Of a stretch of DNA of 64,000 nt, positions 16,566-24,979 are shown piece by piece. The notes beneath the pieces were generated by a model. That model made no database searches, was not told where the DNA came from, and saw nothing but the letters and a program-made list of their open reading frames with translations. The DNA comes from Blastocatellia bacterium UBA7656 (GTDB taxonomy: Bacteria > Acidobacteriota > Blastocatellia > UBA7656). The number at the start of each line of letters is the position of its first letter. Position 1 is the stretch's first letter. The stretch spans positions 17,798 through 81,797 of the forward strand of contig DLHY01000152.1 in the NCBI GenBank assembly GCA_002483445.1. The letters run 5' to 3'. The translations under genes were made by a program, and so were the position numbers.

Positions 16566-18376
16566 CAGCCCATCTCCTCTATGATCTTTTTCAACTCATC
16601 AGGCATCGGAGGAATTTCATCGCGGCGCATCTGCATACTTCCGTCAGCGCCTTTCCACACGATGATGTTGACTTTGCCGAGTTCCGCGTCTTTGTTCGGA
16701 TAGTCGTCGCGAAACTGAGCGCCGCGGCTTTCTTTCCGCTCGATTGCTGCGCGGGTAACAGCTTCCGAAACTGTGAGCAGATTGCTCAGGTCGAGCGCGG
16801 TATGCCAGCCCGGATTGTACTCGCGGTTGCCGGTCACGCTGACCTGACGGGTTCTCTGCCACAGGTCGTCGAAGCTTTCGAGCGCGCGAGTGAGTTCATC
16901 TTCTTTTCGCACTATCCCGACAAGCTCCTGCATCATTTCTTTCAGGTCGTCCTGAATCTTGTAAGGGTTTCCCGAATCACTGCGCTCGAAGGGTTCGAGA
17001 GCCGCTCGCGCAGCTTCATCGACCTGGTCGTTGTTAATATCGCCAGCAGAATGTTCTTTAGCGAATTGAGCGGCGAATTCACCGGCCCTTTTGCCGAACA
17101 CCAGAAGGTCTGAAAGCGAGTTGCCGCCCAATCGATTCGCTCCGTTGATGCCTGCCGCGCATTCACCGGCGGCGAAGAGGCCAGCGACTTTAGACATCTC
17201 GGTTTCGGCATCCACTCGGATTCCGCCCATCGCGTAATGCGTGGTCGGCCCGACTTCCATCGGCTGCGCGGTGATATCGATGTCGGCCAGTTGTTTGAAC
17301 TGATGATACATGCTCGGAAGCTTTCGACGTATATGCTCGGCGGCGTTTGGGAGTTTTTCTTTTATCCACGCGATGTCGAGATAGACTCCTCCGTGTTCGC
17401 TGCCTCGCCCTTCCTTGACTTCGCGGACGATGCAGCGGGCGACGTGATCGCGCGTCAAAAGTTCCGGCGGGCGGCGAGCCGCTTTATCGCCCTGCGTGTA
17501 GCGCCAGCCTTCTTCTTCGTTATCGGCGGTCTGGCTTTTGTAATTATCAGGGATGTCGCCGAACATAAAGCGACGGTTTTCCTTGTTGAGGAGAACGCCG
17601 CCTTCGCCTCTGACGCCTTCGGTCACGAGTATGCCGCGAACGCTCGGCGGCCAGACCATCCCTGTCGGATGGAATTGAACGAACTCCATGTCGATCAGTT
17701 CTGCGCCCGCGTGATAGGCAAGCGCGTGTCCGTCGCCTGTGTATTCCCAACTGTTGCTCGTCACGCGATACGCGCGCCCGATGCCGCCTGTGGCCAAGAC
17801 GATGGCTTTTGCTTTGAACAATCGGAAGCGTCCCCGCTCGCGCTCATAAGCGAAAGCGCCTGTGACGCGATCTCCATCTTTGAGCAGAGTCACGACGGTC
17901 GTTTCCATGTAGACTTCTATGCCCTGATGGATTCCGTGATCCTGAAGCGTGCGGATCAACTCCAATCCTGTCCGGTCTCCCACGTGCGCGAGGCGCGGGT
18001 ACTTATGGCCTCCGAAGTTTCGCTGAAGTATTCGGCCATCTCCTGTGCGGTCGAATACTGCGCCCCAGGCTTCGAGCTCGCGCACGCGGTCGGGCGCTTC
18101 TTTGGCGTGAAGTTCGGCCATGCGCCAGTTGTTGACATACTGCCCGCCGCGCATCGTGTCCGAAAAATGCACCTTCCAGTTGTCACGCTCATCGACATTG
18201 GCAAGCGCGGCTGCTATTCCGCCTTCGGCCATAACGGTGTGCGCTTTTCCGAGGAGCGATTTGCATACAAGTCCGACCGATACGCCTGCTGCGGAAGCTT
18301 CTATCGCGGCTCTCAGTCCTGCCCCGCCCGCGCCTATCACCAGCACGTCTTTCTCGAATGTCTCGTATTCAGCCAT
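16565..18376 (-). CDS. sdhA: Succinate dehydrogenase flavoprotein subunit
   Basis: 603 residues from ATG 18376; the frame stays open upstream to 18940 but that part overlaps the membrane-subunit gene and is not expected to be translated. Seen: the FAD-binding start VLVIGAGGAGLRAAIEASAAG; AHTVMAEGG, whose His is the usual covalent FAD attachment site; HFSDTMRGG; GHKYPRLAHVGDRTG; and the capping/catalytic region ANRLGGNSLSDLLVFG. It oxidises succinate to fumarate in the TCA cycle (or the reverse). One-base overlaps on both sides show a tight sdhCAB operon. Confidence 0.95.
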   Translation of the reverse strand: MAEYETFEKDVLVIGAGGAGLRAAIEASAAGVSVGLVCKSLLGKAHTVMAEGGIAAALANVDERDNWKVHFSDTMRGGQYVNNWRMAELHAKEAPDRVRELEAWGAVFDRTGDGRILQRNFGGHKYPRLAHVGDRTGLELIRTLQDHGIHQGIEVYMETTVVTLLKDGDRVTGAFAYERERGRFRLFKAKAIVLATGGIGRAYRVTSNSWEYTGDGHALAYHAGAELIDMEFVQFHPTGMVWPPSVRGILVTEGVRGEGGVLLNKENRRFMFGDIPDNYKSQTADNEEEGWRYTQGDKAARRPPELLTRDHVARCIVREVKEGRGSEHGGVYLDIAWIKEKLPNAAEHIRRKLPSMYHQFKQLADIDITAQPMEVGPTTHYAMGGIRVDAETEMSKVAGLFAAGECAAGINGANRLGGNSLSDLLVFGKRAGEFAAQFAKEHSAGDINNDQVDEAARAALEPFERSDSGNPYKIQDDLKEMMQELVGIVRKEDELTRALESFDDLWQRTRQVSVTGNREYNPGWHTALDLSNLLTVSEAVTRAAIERKESRGAQFRDDYPNKDAELGKVNIIVWKGADGSMQMRRDEIPPMPDELKKIIEEMG

Positions 18377-19176
18377 CAGAGGATTCTCCAGTCTGTCCAG
18401 ATTCCTGATGAGCAAAGCCTGATGTAGATGTCGGAAAAGGCCACCCAGAACAGGCTCATCCAGGCCCACAGCATGTGCCGACGATTGAGGGCGCTGGCGC
18501 AGATGTAAGCTCCCTGGCAAATTGGAGCTTTTGACATCTGATCGATCCGGCCTCCGATGAGATGGCGCAGCGAGTGACAACTGAAGGTATAACCGCCCAG
18601 CAGAGTCACGTTGACGGCCAAAACAAGAGTGCCTACGCCGATGCCGAATGAAGTGTTGCCCGAAGAGTCTGAAAACCACAGCGCATTCCACACGTCGTAG
18701 GCGAGGATGACGATAAACACGAGCGCGAGGTAAAGAAAGTAGCGATGAATATTTTGAAGTATGAGCGGGAACCGTCTCTCGCCGCGGTAAGCTTTTCTCG
18801 GCTCGCCCACTGTGCAGGCGGGCGGGTCTGCCCAGAACGATTTGTAATAAGCGCCGCGATAGTAATAGCAGGTCAGACGGAATCCGCCCGGCGCCCAGAG
18901 TATCAGCAAGGCAGGCGAGAAGGGCAGCCACAGGGGCCACCAGCCCGGTTTCGGCCCGAACCAGCTATGAACCGAATCGCCGAAGATTTCCGGCGAGTAA
19001 AGCGGCGACAGATATGGGCCGAAATGGTAATGCCCGTTTTGCAACGCCGCCCATGTTGAATAGACGATGAATGCAGACAGGCACAAAAAAACTACGAGAG
19101 GCTGCAACCACCACGCGCCGTAGCGCATGGTCTGGCCGAAGCCGCGTCGCTTCAGGGTGACATTTGTAGAAGCCAT
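18376..19176 (-). CDS. sdhC: Succinate dehydrogenase membrane subunit, mycobacterial Sdh1-like
   Basis: 266 residues with about five or six hydrophobic helices. It resembles the single membrane subunit of actinobacterial/mycobacterial Sdh1 more than the short SdhC/SdhD pair of E. coli: WWLQPLVVFLCLSAFIVYSTWAALQNGHY, PYLSPLYSPEIFG, and LILWAPGGFRLTCYYYRGAYY are recognisable. Candidate cofactor ligands include Cys in LTCYYYR and PPACTVG, His in NIHRY, and the cluster SCHSLRH. The mycobacterial counterpart has been reported to hold a membrane-embedded Rieske-type Fe-S cluster in place of haem; whether that applies here is inference. It is the first gene of the operon and passes electrons to quinone. 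Confidence 0.85.
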   Translation of the reverse strand: MASTNVTLKRRGFGQTMRYGAWWLQPLVVFLCLSAFIVYSTWAALQNGHYHFGPYLSPLYSPEIFGDSVHSWFGPKPGWWPLWLPFSPALLILWAPGGFRLTCYYYRGAYYKSFWADPPACTVGEPRKAYRGERRFPLILQNIHRYFLYLALVFIVILAYDVWNALWFSDSSGNTSFGIGVGTLVLAVNVTLLGGYTFSCHSLRHLIGGRIDQMSKAPICQGAYICASALNRRHMLWAWMSLFWVAFSDIYIRLCSSGIWTDWRIL

Positions 19177-19481
19177 GAGAGTGTAGGTGGAACCTCCGAA
19201 TCACAAATTGCGAATTGCGACATAAAAGAAAAATGATTGCGTTGGTTTCTGTATGAATAAAACCATGGAGGTTCAATCTCATCATGACTTGGCCGAACGT
19301 TTATCATGCCCGTTGATTTCGAGTCAAGACAGGTGAGGCTTTAATCGCATTTCGGCAACGGTCAAACTAGAGCCATTTAATTTTCAGAGGCAGGATCAGA
19401 ATAGCCCGCAGATGACGCGGATCAGGCGGATTTACGCTGATCTGATCCGTGTTCGTCCGCCAAATCCGCTTGATCCGCGTT
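19177..19481. other. Intergenic stretch with an inverted repeat, no gene
   Basis: About 305 bases upstream of sdhC and downstream of the aspartic-protease-like fragment. Apart from the inverted repeat at 19416-19479 nothing was recognised. The sdh promoter should lie near 19180-19330. Confidence 0.5.
19416..19479. repeat. Inverted word repeat (GCGGATCA type)
   Basis: Arms 19416-19433 (CGCGGATCAGGCGGATTT) and 19462-19479 are reverse complements with one mismatch; further GATCA and TCCG words fill the loop. It lies immediately after the stop of the truncated protease-like gene. Confidence 0.8.
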
Positions 19482-19700
19482 CTATTTCCGAAGATTAAAT
19501 GACCCTACGGTCAATTCGAAAACCTCACAACCGATAACATCTATGTTAAGGCGGTCAATGATTTTTCGAGGTAATACAATCTGACCGTTGAAGCCCGTGT
19601 CGATCAGGCATTCGATCACTTCGCTGCCGACAAGTCGCAGAGGAAGGTATGCTTCGGAAGAAGCGGACACTCTACCCAGTTCGCAGGCCATGTCCGCCAA
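19482..19700 (-). pseudogene. Clan AA (retropepsin-like) aspartic protease, apparently 3'-truncated
   Basis: 72 residues. LRLVGSEVIECLIDTGFNGQIVLPRKIIDRLNI is the catalytic DTG region of a small bacterial retropepsin-like protease. Family members usually run to about 110-140 residues and end with a hydrophobic G-T/D-x-L-L segment; here the protein stops at GSFNLRK, exactly where the inverted repeat at 19416-19479 begins. I infer that the repeat removed or displaced the 3' half. The start overlaps the end of the upstream gene by 29 bases, the usual arrangement of this gene pair. It could instead be a short functional homologue. Confidence 0.6.
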
Positions 19701-19968
19701 TCGTATGCGCCGATTTCTGTCCTATTCGGATGAGGTAGAAAAGTTTGTCAGGCATTGCCGAGCGCGCGGAGATGAGGACTTGCGCTCCCGTGTCGCCGAG
19801 GAAGTAACTGCCCGTCGCAGGCTCGATGGCAACAAAATGTCCGGCGTGACGAGATTCAAGGTCAACCTTCAATCGCTCTTCGTAAATGGGCTGGCCCTGC
19901 TCGGCAAGGTCGTTTTTCGATATGGCTTCGGTTTTGAGTGACCCGCTCACAAAGCACTCTCCCGACAA
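19672..19968 (-). CDS. Hypothetical protein paired with aspartic protease
   Basis: 98 residues. The central part (QPIYEERLKVDLESRHAGHFVAIEPATGSYFLGDT) and the end (DKLFYLIRIGQKSAHTIGG) match, from memory, a small family of uncharacterised proteins encoded just upstream of retropepsin-like genes in cyanobacteria and other phyla. It has no signal peptide. The 29-base overlap with the protease fragment supports a two-gene unit. The function is unknown; a toxin-antitoxin-like or DNA-bound role has no support in the sequence. Confidence 0.6.
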   Translation of the reverse strand: MSGECFVSGSLKTEAISKNDLAEQGQPIYEERLKVDLESRHAGHFVAIEPATGSYFLGDTGAQVLISARSAMPDKLFYLIRIGQKSAHTIGGHGLRTG

Positions 19969-19983
19969 ACACTGACAAGCAAC

Positions 19984-20026
19984 AAGTGATGAGTGACAAG
20001 TTGAACAGACTCGTCACTCATCACTT
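19984..20026. repeat. Inverted word repeat (GTGATGAG type)
   Basis: A perfect 14-base inverted pair, AAGTGATGAGTGAC at 19984-19997 and GTCACTCATCACTT at 20013-20026, with extra CATCACTT copies up to 20040, where the stop of the next minus-strand gene begins. Confidence 0.8.
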
Positions 20027-20034
20027 TGAACTCA

Positions 20035-20742
20035 TCACTTCTTCTTGGCTGCCCACTTACCCTGGAACTGACCGGCGAAATCGAAATCGCCCGTCAGCGT
20101 TCCGTCCTTGACCAGACCCGACATGGTGACGGCTCCGTTCGGAGTGTCGAGAGTGAAGCTCAGTTTGCCAGCCTTGAAAGAGCCGTTGCTCAACGGGGCC
20201 GATCCCTGTGCCGACTCGCTCGATCCGGTGACCTTCTCGCCGTCGAGTTTCAGCTTGAGCGTGAAAGGAAACTCCTGACCCTGAACATCGACCGTCGCGT
20301 CCCAGTCGCCAGTGACCGGATCGCCGCCCGCCGCGGGGGTCGATGGTGCGGATGGCGTTGACGGAGCGCCTGCTGCGCCATCTCTCTTCAACTCAAGCGT
20401 TCCGGTCTGGCCCGCCAGTTCCCATTCGCCTGTGATCTTGTCGCCTTCGAGTTTGGCGTTGATGGTGATCTCGTTTCCTCCGGCGTCGAGCTTCATCATA
20501 ATCTTTCCGCCAGCGAAAGAGCCGCTTGTGATCGCAGCGGGGCCGTTGGGAGTGTCGACGCTGCCTGATAGTTTGCCGCCATCATTTTTGAGATTGACCG
20601 TGATCGGGATGTCTCCGATGGCAGCGCTCTTGGCGACGCCCGTGTACTTGCCGGTGACGGGATCGGATTGAAGGGTTGCCGCTGACGCCGCGACGGTCAG
20701 CAACAGGATTGCCAGCAGGGTTGCAAGCTTTTTGGACTGCAT
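20035..20742 (-). CDS. Secreted beta-rich protein with two internal repeats
   Basis: 235 residues, ATG 20742 behind CAGGAGAATG. A signal peptide (MQSKKLATLLAILLLTVAASA) is followed by two copies of a roughly 90-residue beta-rich module separated by a Pro/Ser/Ala linker (about residues 122-140). The copies share D-P-V-T-G-x-W/Y, ITVNLK/FTLKLK, LSGS/VTGS, SGSFAGGK/NGSFKAGK, DTPNG and a closing TGxWE/GKW pattern, suggesting an eight-stranded barrel per unit. Many Acidobacteria encode such small exported proteins; no ligand or enzyme role is known to me. Confidence 0.75.
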   Translation of the reverse strand: MQSKKLATLLAILLLTVAASAATLQSDPVTGKYTGVAKSAAIGDIPITVNLKNDGGKLSGSVDTPNGPAAITSGSFAGGKIMMKLDAGGNEITINAKLEGDKITGEWELAGQTGTLELKRDGAAGAPSTPSAPSTPAAGGDPVTGDWDATVDVQGQEFPFTLKLKLDGEKVTGSSESAQGSAPLSNGSFKAGKLSFTLDTPNGAVTMSGLVKDGTLTGDFDFAGQFQGKWAAKKK

Positions 20743-21017
20743 TTTTTCATTCTCCTGATATGGGGTTTTAATCTTCGGAACTCAAGCCAGTCTACGACGT
20801 GAGAGCGGCGAAAGTTCTAAATCCGTTTATTTATACAGCAAAACAACTGGGGGCGAAAGGGCGCACAACGCCGAACTTTTGAAAACTGCGCCCGTTTGCA
20901 CATTTCGCAAACCTGCGGAATTCAACACGACATCTTGCTTCACACTTGCCAAACGCAGACAACTGCGAGATAAATGCACCTGAATCAGGTGTTTTGGCTT
21001 TCCGGGGAGAGGGCATA

Positions 21018-24000
21018 ATGCTGATCGGTCGATCGAGCAGTCCAAAGGTCTATCAGTATCCACACCTGTACAGACCTCCGCAAGCGCGAAAAGAGATCGG
21101 TCATTGGCAGAAGATTTGTCGAAGCGCCCTTCTATGGCCCGCGATCGTAATTCTTATAGCCCTCGGGAGAGCGGCTCCTCCTGGTCTCGCCTCGCAACCC
21201 GGCTCAACCCCATCGCAGATCGACCGTCAGTATATTCGGACCGTGTGGACATCGGAGGAGGGCCTGCCGCAAAACTCGGTCAACGCCATCGTGCAAACGC
21301 GCGATGGCTACTTGTGGCTGGGTACGTTTGGAGGACTCGTGCGATTTGACGGGCTCAAGTTCACGGTCTTCAATTCGGGCAATACGCCGGGATTGAAGGG
21401 CAACCGGATTCTGGCACTTTATGAGGACCGCGCGGGTACCTTATGGATCGGCACAGAGAGCGGGGAGGTGATGAGCCTCAAAGATGGGCAGGCTCGCACC
21501 TTCACCACCGCTGACGGTCTGCCCGGCGGGCTGGTCAGGTGCTTCTTTGAAGACCAGGCTGGCACGCTCTGGATCGGCACGACCTTCGGCCTCGTCTGCT
21601 GGCAGCCGGGCAACGTCAAGACCTACACACCGTGGGATGTCCCGGTAGACAATTGGGTGTGGGCGATCTATGAAGACCGTCCGGGCCACCTGTTGATCGG
21701 CATGAATGGCGGGCTGGTCGAGTTTTCCAACGGCAGGGCGATCCCGCGCGATACCAGCGGGAATGTCTGGGCGTTCCTCTCCAGCCCGCAAGGCAGCCTG
21801 TTGCTGGGCACCAGCAACGGGATCGCCCGCTTCGTCAATGGCCGGCTGATGGCAGATCCCAGGACGAAAGGGTTGGCCGCCCAGTCGGTCCGCATGATGG
21901 TCCCGGACCGGACCGGAAATCTCTGGATCGGGTATGTTGAGATGGGCATCATCAGCCGCTGGCAGGCCGGAGCATCAACTGACCGATTGGAAAAAATCGA
22001 TCTGGGACCGAGTCCGATTATGGCTCTCTGTGTCGACCGCGAAGGCAACCTGTGGGTCGGCACGCGGGGCGGCGGACTGGCGCGGCTCAAGGAACGCAAG
22101 CTGAGGGCTTATGGGTCGGAAGACGGCTTATCTGATAGCATTCGGGCCATCGTCGATGATGGCGGGGATGGCGTCTGGGCAGCCACCGCTAATGGGCTGG
22201 CCCATATATCGGGTGGTCAGGAGCCGCGGATCACGACCTACCGAGACGGATTGCCAAACACTTACTTGCAGGCGCTTTACCGGGACCGCAGCGGGGCGCT
22301 GTGGTTCGGCTCCGGCAACGGGTTCGATGGGTTGATCCGATTCAAGGATGGCGCGTTTACCATCTACTCAGAGGCGTCGGGATTATCGCACACCTCGGTT
22401 AACGCCATTGTCGAAGACCGCGAGGGCTATCTATGGGTCGGCACCACTGGCGGCTTGAATCGATTCCGCGACGGGAGATTCGTCAGCTACCGCACGGCTG
22501 AAGGACTGATCCATAACGACATACGGTATCTTCTGCCGGCGGCGGACGGCAGCCTCTGGCTGGGCACGGTTGGCGGGCTGAGTCACTTCCACAACGGCGC
22601 GTTCACCAACTACACCTCCGAACAGGGTCTGTCGAACAATTTTGTTCGAACCATCCTGGAACAGAGCGATGGGACATTGTGGATCGGCACGTATGGCGGA
22701 GGACTCAACCGCTTCAAAGATGGGCGCTTCACGCCGGTCACGGTCAAGGATGGGCTGTTTGATGACTACATCTCGCAGATCATCGAGGATAATCGGGGGC
22801 GCTACTGGATGTTGAGCAACCGAGGCATCTTTCATGTCGCCGCCAGCGAGTTGAACGATCTTGCCGACCGCCGGGTCAGCGCCATCACCTGCATCTCGTA
22901 TGGCATCGGCGATGGAATGAAGAGCAGCGAGGGCAACGGCGGCATTCAGCCCGCCGGGTGCAAGGCGAGGGACGGCAAGTTCTGGTTCGCCACCATCAAG
23001 GGACTGGTCGCCATCGATCCGGAGTCCAGCAGCGCATTGCTGCCTCCGGTACGGATTGAGCAGGTCGTGCTCGACCGGCAAGCGCTGCCGCTCGGCCAGA
23101 GGGTGCGAATCGAGCCCGGCCAGGAGAGCCTTGAGATTCATTACACGGGATTGAGTTTCACCCGCCCGGAACAAATTCGATTCAAGTACCGATTGAGCGG
23201 ACTCGATCACGACTGGGTTGATGCCGGGACGCGACGGGTGGCCTACTATTCTCACATTCCGCCGGGCGAATATGTCTTCTCGGTCATAGCGGCAAGCAGT
23301 GACGGCGTGTGGAACGAGTCGGCGGCGACGCTTGCCGTCACCATCGTGCCGCCATTTTGGAGAACGTGGTGGTTTACTCTGCTCGGGGCCTCGCTCGTGA
23401 TTGCAGTCGCGGTATTTCTCTACACGCGCCGCATCTCGGCGCTAAAGCGCGCGCACGCAGTTCAGGAAGCATTCTCCCGACAGCTCATCGAATCGCAGGA
23501 AGCGGAGCGCAAACGAATCGCCGCAGAACTTCATGACTCTCTGGGTCAGAACCTCCTGGTCATAAAAAACCGCGCGATGCTTGCGATGAGGACGGCAGAT
23601 GACGGCACTATCGAACAACTGAACGAGATTTCATCGACTACCGATCAGGCGATAGACGAAGTATCAGAAATCTCATACAACCTGCGCCCCTATCATCTCG
23701 ACCGCCTCGGACTCACCCGCGCCATAGAAGCGATGCTGCGCCGCGTATCGGAATCGTCGGGCATAACGTTTTCATCCGATGTCGATCAGATAGACAGGCT
23801 CTTCGATCAGAATGCTGAGATCAGCATCTATCGCATAGTGCAGGAGAGCGTAAACAACATCGTCAAGCATTCGGGCGCGACCGAAGCGCGAGTGACCATA
23901 AAGAAAAACGGGCGCGAGATACAGATAGAGATTCGAGACAACGGGCATGGAATCAATCGCGAAGTCGGCGCGAACGATTCACGCAATGGAGGATTCGGAC

Positions 24001-24119
24001 TCATCGGCATAGCCGAGCGCGCAAGGATGCTCGGAGGTCGTCACTCTTTGCAATCGGCTGCAAGCGGGACCATCATAACCGTCAATATCGATTTGCCTGA
24101 AGGAAAAAATGATGACTGA
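21018..24119 (+). CDS. Beta-propeller sensor histidine kinase (HisKA_3 type)
   Basis: 1033 residues from ATG 21018 (GGGGAGAGGG upstream). Order: N-terminal membrane anchor/signal (about 30-50); periplasmic Reg_prop beta-propeller of about 14 repeats with the core DRxGxLWIGTxxGL and NRFKDGRF; a Y_Y_Y domain (IRFKYRLSGLDHDWVDAGTRR); a transmembrane helix near residue 785 (WWFTLLGASLVIAVAVFLYTRR); HisKA_3 with the phospho-accepting His in ERKRIAAELHDSLGQNL; and a HATPase_c domain with N-box ESVNNIVKHSGA and GFGLIGIAERARMLGG. It probably senses a periplasmic, perhaps carbohydrate, signal and phosphorylates the LuxR-type regulator whose gene overlaps its end. Confidence 0.92.
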   Translation: MLIGRSSSPKVYQYPHLYRPPQARKEIGHWQKICRSALLWPAIVILIALGRAAPPGLASQPGSTPSQIDRQYIRTVWTSEEGLPQNSVNAIVQTRDGYLWLGTFGGLVRFDGLKFTVFNSGNTPGLKGNRILALYEDRAGTLWIGTESGEVMSLKDGQARTFTTADGLPGGLVRCFFEDQAGTLWIGTTFGLVCWQPGNVKTYTPWDVPVDNWVWAIYEDRPGHLLIGMNGGLVEFSNGRAIPRDTSGNVWAFLSSPQGSLLLGTSNGIARFVNGRLMADPRTKGLAAQSVRMMVPDRTGNLWIGYVEMGIISRWQAGASTDRLEKIDLGPSPIMALCVDREGNLWVGTRGGGLARLKERKLRAYGSEDGLSDSIRAIVDDGGDGVWAATANGLAHISGGQEPRITTYRDGLPNTYLQALYRDRSGALWFGSGNGFDGLIRFKDGAFTIYSEASGLSHTSVNAIVEDREGYLWVGTTGGLNRFRDGRFVSYRTAEGLIHNDIRYLLPAADGSLWLGTVGGLSHFHNGAFTNYTSEQGLSNNFVRTILEQSDGTLWIGTYGGGLNRFKDGRFTPVTVKDGLFDDYISQIIEDNRGRYWMLSNRGIFHVAASELNDLADRRVSAITCISYGIGDGMKSSEGNGGIQPAGCKARDGKFWFATIKGLVAIDPESSSALLPPVRIEQVVLDRQALPLGQRVRIEPGQESLEIHYTGLSFTRPEQIRFKYRLSGLDHDWVDAGTRRVAYYSHIPPGEYVFSVIAASSDGVWNESAATLAVTIVPPFWRTWWFTLLGASLVIAVAVFLYTRRISALKRAHAVQEAFSRQLIESQEAERKRIAAELHDSLGQNLLVIKNRAMLAMRTADDGTIEQLNEISSTTDQAIDEVSEISYNLRPYHLDRLGLTRAIEAMLRRVSESSGITFSSDVDQIDRLFDQNAEISIYRIVQESVNNIVKHSGATEARVTIKKNGREIQIEIRDNGHGINREVGANDSRNGGFGLIGIAERARMLGGRHSLQSAASGTIITVNIDLPEGKNDD

Positions 24120-24762
24120 GATCACCATACTCATAGCAGACGATCATCCCATATTTCGCAAAGGGCTTCGACAGATCATCGAATCGGGGAGCGGAATGAA
24201 TGTCGTGGCCGAAGCCGACGACGGGGAAGCGTGTTATGAAAAAGCCCGCGAACTGAAGCCCGACGTAATCATACTCGATGTGAACATGCCCAAAATGGAC
24301 GGCTTCGAAGTCGCGCGCAAGCTTCACGATTCGAACCTGTCGGTCGAAGTCGTTTTCCTGACTATGTACAAAGACGAAGAGATGTTCAACGAAGCGCTCG
24401 ACCTCGGAGCCAGAGGGTATGTTTTGAAATCGAGTGCGCTGACCGACATCGTCGACTGCGTGCGCGCGGTCTCTTCAGGTCAGCATTACATCAGCCCCAC
24501 GCTTTCCGACTTCCTCCTCAATCGCAGAAACCGTGCCGCGAGTTTCGTCAGGAGCAAGCCTTCGATAGGCGATCTCACGCCAACGGAGTTGCGCATACTG
24601 AGGCTGATTGCCGAATCAAAAACGAGCAAGGAAATCGCCGCCGAACTTTTCATCAGCTACCGCACAGTCGAAAATCACCGCGCAAACATCTGCCAGAAAC
24701 TCGACCTCCACGGCTCGAATGCGCTGGTCAAATTTGCAATTGAACATAAATCGGCCCTTTAG
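24109..24762 (+). CDS. NarL/FixJ-type response regulator
   Basis: 217 residues. Receiver domain with acidic pocket ADDHP, phospho-acceptor Asp in VIILDVNMPKMDG, and Lys in YVLKSSAL. The C-terminal LuxR/GerE helix-turn-helix reads LTPTELRILRLIAESKTSKEIA followed by YRTVENHRANICQKL. It overlaps the kinase gene by 11 bases, so the two form one two-component pair and are translationally coupled. Its targets are unknown; the FG-GAP surface protein 218 bases downstream is one candidate by position only. Confidence 0.93.
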   Translation: MMTEITILIADDHPIFRKGLRQIIESGSGMNVVAEADDGEACYEKARELKPDVIILDVNMPKMDGFEVARKLHDSNLSVEVVFLTMYKDEEMFNEALDLGARGYVLKSSALTDIVDCVRAVSSGQHYISPTLSDFLLNRRNRAASFVRSKPSIGDLTPTELRILRLIAESKTSKEIAAELFISYRTVENHRANICQKLDLHGSNALVKFAIEHKSAL

Positions 24763-24815
24763 TTTTCAGTTGAGCGGTGACGGCATCTGAAAACTGGAAA
24801 CTGGAAACTGAAAAC
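24762..24815. repeat. Inverted word repeat (CAGTTTT type)
   Basis: GTTTTCAGTT on the left is answered by CTGAAAACTGGAAACTGG and CTGAAAAC on the right. Same heptamer as at 2544-2576 and 43643-43776. It directly follows the response regulator stop codon and may help end its transcript. Confidence 0.75.
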
Positions 24816-24979
24816 TGCCTGAGTGGACACACTTAGAAAAATGAGCGTCGACACTCACCCCGCTCGTGAGGGTTCCTCTATTTAATCCAACTCCCTTTTC
24901 CCCCATCATAGCTCGTGAACAGGCTTCGGCCATCGAGGGGATTGCTGATTTGTTCACTTTGCATTCAGGAGGAATTTCA

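Noticed and set aside
16565..18940. An apparent 791-residue SdhA with an N-terminal extension
   Set aside because: The extra part overlaps the sdhC frame and has no similarity to SdhA; the FAD motif begins right after ATG 18376, and the TGATG overlap with sdhC shows that start.
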